This document shows, piece after piece, positions 1-6,800 of a stretch of 15,823 nt of DNA. A program made the position numbers and the translations under genes. Origin of the DNA: Baffinella frigidus (lineage: Eukaryota > Cryptophyceae > Cryptomonadales > Baffinellaceae). Location: positions 114,134 through 129,956 of the forward strand of contig MU646495.1 in NCBI GenBank assembly GCA_026770585.1, given 5' to 3'. Under the pieces are notes generated by a model. It did no database searches and was not told the origin of the DNA. It saw only the letters and a program-made list of their open reading frames with translations. Each line of letters starts with the position of its first letter. Position 1 is the stretch's first letter.

Positions 1-22
1 GGGGGGGGGGGGGGGGGGGGGG
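1..22. other. G homopolymer at window start
   Basis: The first 22 bases are all G. This is either a true homopolymer or, more likely, a sequencing or assembly artefact at a contig edge or gap. Nothing functional can be read from it. Confidence 0.6.
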
Positions 23-679
23 TAGGAGGGGAACTCTGACACTGTGGGTATGGAGGGAACTCCGAGTGCGCACTCCTCCCCTTGGATCGAGATTCCCTTC
101 CCGAGAGATTTGGCGCGGCTTGACTCCTCCGCGTTGTGTCTGTCCGAACATCTCTCGTCGAGCGACCAGCTGTATGGATGCGAGGGTGGCAGAGGTCCGC
201 TGCTCTGCCAAGCCGCCACTTTCGATGAAACAACCGGGCAGCCTCGGACGATGTTGCAAGTCAGGTCAAGCCTACGGGGTTACACGCACTCCTCTGCTTG
301 AACCGCCAAACGTGATTCCCCCGCGGTGTTGGACTACGGTAGGCGCTTTGATTCACAAGACGTCTCGCTTGCAGGGGTACGCTAGACCTGAGGGGAGGCA
401 ATCGCAAAAGCCAACTCCCCCTGGCCGCACCGTCAACTTTTGCCAACTTCCAGGATTATCTTGGAACTTGCCCTTGAGTTGACTTTTGATTGACCACCAT
501 CACGTCTCAAGTGGGGTACTGAGAAGCCTGCGCACGTGCGATGCACTGGGGTTTAGGGTTTAGGGGTTATTATCACTGGCTGCTGAATAATGACTATCCG
601 CAGAGCACGCAGCGCAATTAACACCAAACCCGGAACCCCACCCCTACACACAACACCCTAACCCCCAAACACAAAACAG
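23..679. other. Upstream stretch without recognised exon
   Basis: I see no exon here that continues the TSR1 family upstream of residue 1 of the visible part, although earlier TSR1 exons must lie 5' of 825, here or outside the window. The ORFs present look random in composition. A short telomere-like tract in the G-rich orientation lies near 548-572 (GGGGTTTAGGGTTTAGGGG). C-rich telomere-like sequence follows from about 622 to 679. The motif TTGAGTTGACTTTTGAT at 474-490 is the reverse complement of a motif in the 11593-11836 promoter and near 14279. Confidence 0.5.
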
Positions 680-706
680 GAGAACTTCAAATGGTTCAGA
701 GCAGTA
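680..706 (+). repeat. Copy of TSR1 exon 825-899 5' end with its acceptor
   Basis: After AAAACAG at 673-679 the sequence repeats the first ~26 nt of the exon at 825 (GAGAACTTCAA... GGTTCAGAGCAGT) with two mismatches, then diverges. It lies upstream of the real exon, within telomere-like sequence, and keeps the AG of the acceptor. Confidence 0.8.
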
Positions 707-824
707 GCCTCTTCACGGATCACGCGGCGCAACACACCCTACACCTTCAACCCCAAACCCTAAACCTCCAACCCCAAACCCTAAACCCTAAACCCCAAAC
801 CCTAAACCCCCAAACCCCAAACAG

Positions 825-3800
825 GAGAACTTCAAGGGGTTCAGAGCAGTGGGAGAACTCTCGCGGACTAGCTGGGACCCTGGAGAGGACCTCCCCCAGG
901 TAAACCCTAAACCTTAACCCCTGATTACTAAACCCTAAACCCTAAACCCTGATTATTGAACCCTACACCCTGAACCGTGAACCCTAAACCCTAAACCCTA
1001 AACCCTAAACCCAAAACCCTAAACCCGAAACCCTAACTCCTAAACCCTAAACCCTACACCCTAAACCCCAAACCCCAAACCCCAAACCCCAAACCCCAAA
1101 CCCCAAACCCCAAACCCCAAACCCCAAACCCCAAACCTCCCACAGGAGTACAAAAGGACGTTCCAGTACCGCGACTTCCGGGGGCTGTACCGCCGCACGC
1201 TCAAACAGGTTGCGAGCCTTGTTTTTCTTTTTCAAATCTTCGTATACGTTGCATGCTTTGTTGATATATGACTCTGGGTAGGTGACTCTCGAGAGTATCT
1301 TCTCTTCCCGTGCGCCCTCCCAGGATAGATGGATTGGTGACTCGCTGACCCTGGCTGATTGTGCGTCCTGGCTGGGGGCTGTATCGCCACACGCTCAAAC
1401 AGGTTACTATCCCGGGGGTTCACTCGAGCAGGTTACTATCCCGGGTGTTCAAACCTCAAACAGGTTACTATCCCGGTGGTTCCGGGTTCAGCAGGTTGCG
1501 AGCCCCGTGGTGAATTTGAAACCTGAGGATAGATGGCGTGATGACTGTCATCAAGCGATCTATCCGACCCTGGCCGATGTTGCCTCCTGCATGGGGGCTG
1601 AACCGCCGCACGCTCAAACAGGTTACTATCCCCGTGGGTTCCGGGTGCGATTCCACAGGTCACGGTTCCGGGTTCGATTAGCGCTGCGTGGGCCTCGGAC
1701 CACCAACCCTCACCGCGTGGGCAAATCGACGATTTTCGATTTCCCGATTTCAAGGGGAATTGGAGCTGTTGAAGTCGGATTCTGACTTCAACCCCCTTGA
1801 AATCCTGAATCGAAAATCGTCGGTTTGCCCAAGCCGTGAGGGTTGATGGGAGTCTCTGGGGGTCTTGATGTGCAGCATTCGATCAAGTTTTGTGGCATAG
1901 AAACGGTTGAGAGTGTGTTGCATACGGTTGAGAATGTGTTGAATACGGTTGAGAGTGTGTTTGACAAACCGTGTCCAACACGTTGCGGGCGTGTTGGACA
2001 CGGTTGAGAGTGCGGAGATGACTGTGCGGACTGCTGAAAGTGCACGGAACTGAACTCATGGCCACTTCCCATCAGTTCCGTGAACGGAACTGAACTGGCG
2101 GCACGGAACTGATGGGAAGTGGCGAGGGTGTTCCCCTGTCCTAATCGGACAGGGCCAAGGCTTTACCTGATACTAATCGGACGTGGCGCGGGGCAGTTGG
2201 AGGCATGGGAGGCAAAGACCTTGAAGGGGGAGGCGCCGGCGGCCCAGCCGGGCGAGCATGTGTCCATCCGCCTGAAGAACGTGTCACCTGAGGTCTGCTT
2301 CATTACCCCCACGCCACGGTTTTGTGTACCAGGGCGGTGACTAAACTGGACCGGTGTTGTACCGGTATAAAAAAAACGCTCTGATTCTTCAAAAGGTGCG
2401 GGACTCTCGGATTGACGATCCCTTCCTGCGAGAGATGTCTCGCCCGGCTGGCGTGTTTCCTGCCTGCAATCATCTGTCGTGTTTAGGGTAGACCTCGCCA
2501 CAGTTCTGGAGCTAGCCCGCCTCCACTTGAGTTTTCTGTGCTCGAAAGGCAGCAGCTCGCTGCCCCGACGCCCGGCACTTGAACCATGGTGGCAGGCGAT
2601 GTGTTATCCCTTAAGTGGCGAGGCAGTCACATTTGACTGCCAAGAGGTCCCAGGCAGGTCATAGGGCCCTACGGTAGGGCGTATGAGCCTACTGGCCACT
2701 TAAGGGATACGGTGTTAGCGAAATTTCATCATATACCTTCTCAACAAGCACACGATACGGCGGGGCGGGTTGGCGAGTGGATCAATGTTTGGGGTTAGGG
2801 TAGGGTTCAGGGTTCAGGGTATCGTTTGCTTGTTGAGAAGTGTGTGTCGAGGAAGGATATCCGCCGGGTGGGTTTCCTAACAACCAACCGGAGCAGGTAG
2901 TTGAAAACCCGCCGCTTGACAGACGTGATAGCTGAAAAACGCGCCGCTTGACGGGACGTGATAGCTCAGAACGCACCGCTTGACGGATGTGCCGCAGGTA
3001 GCCGAACGGATCGAAGCGATGATGCGGAGCGGTGCGCCAGTCGTGCTCTCCTTCTATGTATACTCACGTATGGGTTGTTCACGAAACCAGGTTGCCGAAC
3101 GGTTCAAAGCGATGATGCAGAGCGGCGCGCTAGTCGTCTTCTCGTTGCTGCACAGACGCCCGGCACTCTTAATCATGGCGGCAGGCGTGTGCCTTCTCAA
3201 ACAAGCACACGATACGCAGGTTGCCGAGCGGATCGAAGCAATGATGCAGAGCGGCGCGCCAGTCGTCCTCTCCTCCCTCCTCCGCCACGAGAACAAGCGC
3301 TCGGTCCTCAACATGGTGCGACCCCTGAGGAGTTAATCCGGCCACTATCCTCTAGCCGGTTTGAAAAATAAAGTGTCCATCTATATTTCGGGTTTGCTGC
3401 GAAATTTCGCCCCTAATTTTTGTCTTTTTTCAAATCTGAAAGCGCAGATCCTCGAGATTTGGCCGTCAGCTCCAGAATCTGCTGAAAAAAATCGAGCTGC
3501 GATGAAATCTTGAGATCTTTACTACAGGCCAAAAAATATGTTCTAAAGGGATTATATTCCTATAAAACCGGCTAGAGGATACCACGATTGCATTGTGCTC
3601 GGTCCTGAACATGGTGTGAACCCCACAGCCGGCTCATAACCTGACGGTTACGAGATCCGCTGACTTGACCTTGCGATGGATACGAGAACAAGCGCTTGGT
3701 CCTCAACATGGTACGTCACAACCTATGCCCCTACCGATGGCCTACCGCAGGGGCCTACATGTTATTCAATTTGGGGGGTTTCACTGAATCCCTTGGATCC

Positions 3801-6800
3801 TCGCTGCTCCGCCACGAGAACAAGCGCTCGGCCCTCAACAGGGTGCGGCACAACCCTATGTCCCTACCGATGGCCTACCGCAGGGGCCTACACATGATTC
3901 AATTTGGGTTTTCACGAAATTCCTTCGCTCGAATCGACACACTAACAATAATATTCGACACACTCACAATAATGTTGATCTGGCACCCCTCAGTACGACG
4001 GCAGTGCGATCTGAGACCTTTCCCCACGTGCTGGTCAGGTGCTAGATGGGCACCCCGCGCTCCCAAAGCAGCAACTTCTGCATATAATACTGCGGCGAAG
4101 GTGCGTTCTGACACCTTCACCCCCCTGCAGGCGCTGGATAGGCACCCCGCTCTCCCGGAGCAGCACCTTCTGTGAACACCCACACGGGCTACAGCCACAC
4201 CAGACCAACCGCTGTCCCCCCCCCTCAAGAACTGTAAACTTAAGAAAGAAATGTAAACTTACCGTTGATAGGCTCAACGGTCCTTAACAAATACATGATA
4301 TGTTTGGCAGGTTCTCGACAGGCACCCCGCGCTCCCGGAGCAGCAACTTCTGCGGACAAGAGATACGTTCGAGTTACACATGGCGTTCCGCCGCTTCCGC
4401 GCGTGCCCGGTAACCTGAAACTTGAAACCTGAAACACGAAACACGAGACCCGAAAACCGAAACCTGAAAACCGAAACCCGAGATACCAAAACCCCAAACT
4501 CCAGACCCCAAACCCCAAACCCCAAACCCCAAACCCCAAAACCCAAACCCCAAACCCCAAACCCCAAACCCCAAACCCCAAACCCCAAACCCCAAACCCC
4601 GAAACCCCAAACCCGAAAACCGAAAACCGAATCCCGAATTCATAAACCCTATGCGAGGAGGCTCTAAGCCCCAAACCTTACACCCTAAACCATAACCCCT
4701 AATCTCCAATCCCTAGACCCCAGTCTCCAATTCCGAATCCCGAATCCCCAGTCCCGAATCCCCAATCCCCAATCTAATTTCGGAACAGGACAGAATCTGT
4801 CCCGCTATCTTGGGCTTCCGACGTCGAAAATAAGGGTGTGTATGCTATTTTAGGCATACAATGATGCTATCTTACGCCTTTTTATGTGGACAGATTCTAG
4901 CATGTTCCGAGATCTCTGAGGCGGCTGAGGGTTGCCTTTCCGAGAGATCAGAATGAATCCAGTCCGAATTTATGAGTCGAGGGTTGCCTATCCGGGAGCA
5001 GAATGACCCGAAAACGAATATCTGAGCGGAGGGGTTCCTTTCCGGGAGCAGATTTTCTCGCACGCTGCGGCCGTTGGGGGAGGGTCCTTGAAGCCTAACC
5101 CTTAACCCCATAACCTCCAAGGAAAGCCTTTGTTGCTCCTCAATCAACCTGGTGAATCCAGGACGATTGTCTGAGGCGAGGGTTTTTGCCTCTCCGGGAG
5201 CAGAATGAACCGAAAATGGATTTCTGAGTGGATGGTTGCCTTTCCGGGAGCAGATATTCTCGCACGCCGCGTCGAAAGTGGGGGGTGGGTCTTCGAAGCA
5301 GGGCAAGTACCTCGAGTCTAACTTCCTCCTCCCCCGCATCCCTACGGTGCCCCCCTCCCCCTCTTTAGACGTGATGGGTGGCAATCAAAAGTTGCCGTAG
5401 GGAAGAATCGCGCGACTTTGCGCGATTTCTCCAAAGGTTGACTCAAGGCAAGTACCTCGAGTCAAACTTTCTTCTCCCCCGCATCCCCACGGTTCCGCCC
5501 CCCTTTTAACCCCTTAGGATTCAGCGACTAAACGTTGATCATACTGCAATAACCGTTGATTCGGAAGAATACTGCAACAACTGTTAAGTCGGAAGATGAC
5601 GACGGTTCCGCCGCCCCTCGACCCGATGAAGTTTATTGGATACCCGTAACATCACGACAACCTGGGTGGTGCAGTGCGGAATCCAGCCTTGCCCCCACAG
5701 GATAACGTGCGATTTTTTAGATGACACGCAACATGGCACCCTCCCGAGGAGGCCTTTTGTAGAACTGGGGCCTACACGCCAACACCCATGGCTGCCCCCC
5801 CCCCCTGATCTGCGTGTGCTGCGTGGCCCTTTGCATGGGGAGACCCTGCAGCCCAAACCCTGGACCCTAAACCCGAAACCATAAACCCTAAACCCTAGAC
5901 CCTAAACCCTAAACCCTAAACCCTGAACCCTAAACCCTAAGCTGGCCTGGTGCTTTGGCTGTGCAGCAAGCGATGGTATACGCCCCGACTTTGTGTCTGC
6001 TCGCGTGATAATTTACACGGGGAGCGTGTAACGACACTGACCATAACCCGCAGTTCGAACCTCTATATAACCGCTAACGCGAAATGCTTGGGTGTGCAGC
6101 AAGCGACGGTGTACGCCCCGACAGTCTGGCCCAACACGCCAATCCTCATGTTCCGGTACTCCCCGCATCCCTTCTTCTTCTTTATTACTCTCGATACAGG
6201 TCCTAGATAGGCCCTTACGCCTGGAGTTGAGTGATACAATAGTCTATGAGCCTTGAGGAACGAGCCCAACACGCCAATCCTCGGTTTTCTCTACCCCACC
6301 CTGTCCACTCGCATACCTTCACGTCCCGAAACCTTTCGTTCGCGAAGATTGGACGCGGTGAAACGTTTCATCCGCGAAGAAAAAGGCTGTGGATGTAGTT
6401 GGATACTCTATACAAATAGTATACTTACTTTCTCGGACGCCAATCCTCGTGTTTCGGTACTCCCGCGTCCAATCGCATACCTTTGGGACTCCCCGCATCC
6501 AATCGTATCCCTTAAGTGGCGAGGCGGTCAAAATTGACCGCCAAGAGGTCTGCAGGTCGCGTCGAGTTTCAGCAAACCCAACCAACGACACGCCTGCCGC
6601 TTAGACACGGTTGCGTATCCCTTAAGTGGCCATGGGGTCAAAATTGACCCCACATAGGTCCTAGGCAGGTCCTAGGGCCCTACGGTAGGGCGTATGAGCC
6701 TACTGACCACTTGAGGGATAGCGTTGAGATGCCCGTCGCTGAGCGGAGGGGGCGCTTGCTGAACCATAATCGTTATTGACTTTGACGATCTCATGGCTCC

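Noticed and set aside
23-540. An earlier TSR1 exon
   Set aside because: I searched all + frames for the acidic linker and the residues expected before NFKGFRAV and found nothing convincing.
2911-3006. Possible CRISPR array (32-bp period)
   Set aside because: There are only three units, with no repeat-spacer alternation, and they lie in a eukaryotic intron.
3696-4175. 159-residue ORF containing TSR1-like LRHENKRSALNRVRHNP
   Set aside because: It reads through a donor-end copy of a TSR1 exon into intron. The true continuation is the exon at 4311, which carries AFRRFRACP.
4240-4709. ORFs encoding GFGVWGLGFG- or NPKPQT-type repeats
   Set aside because: They are translations of telomere-like repeat inside a TSR1 intron, not proteins.
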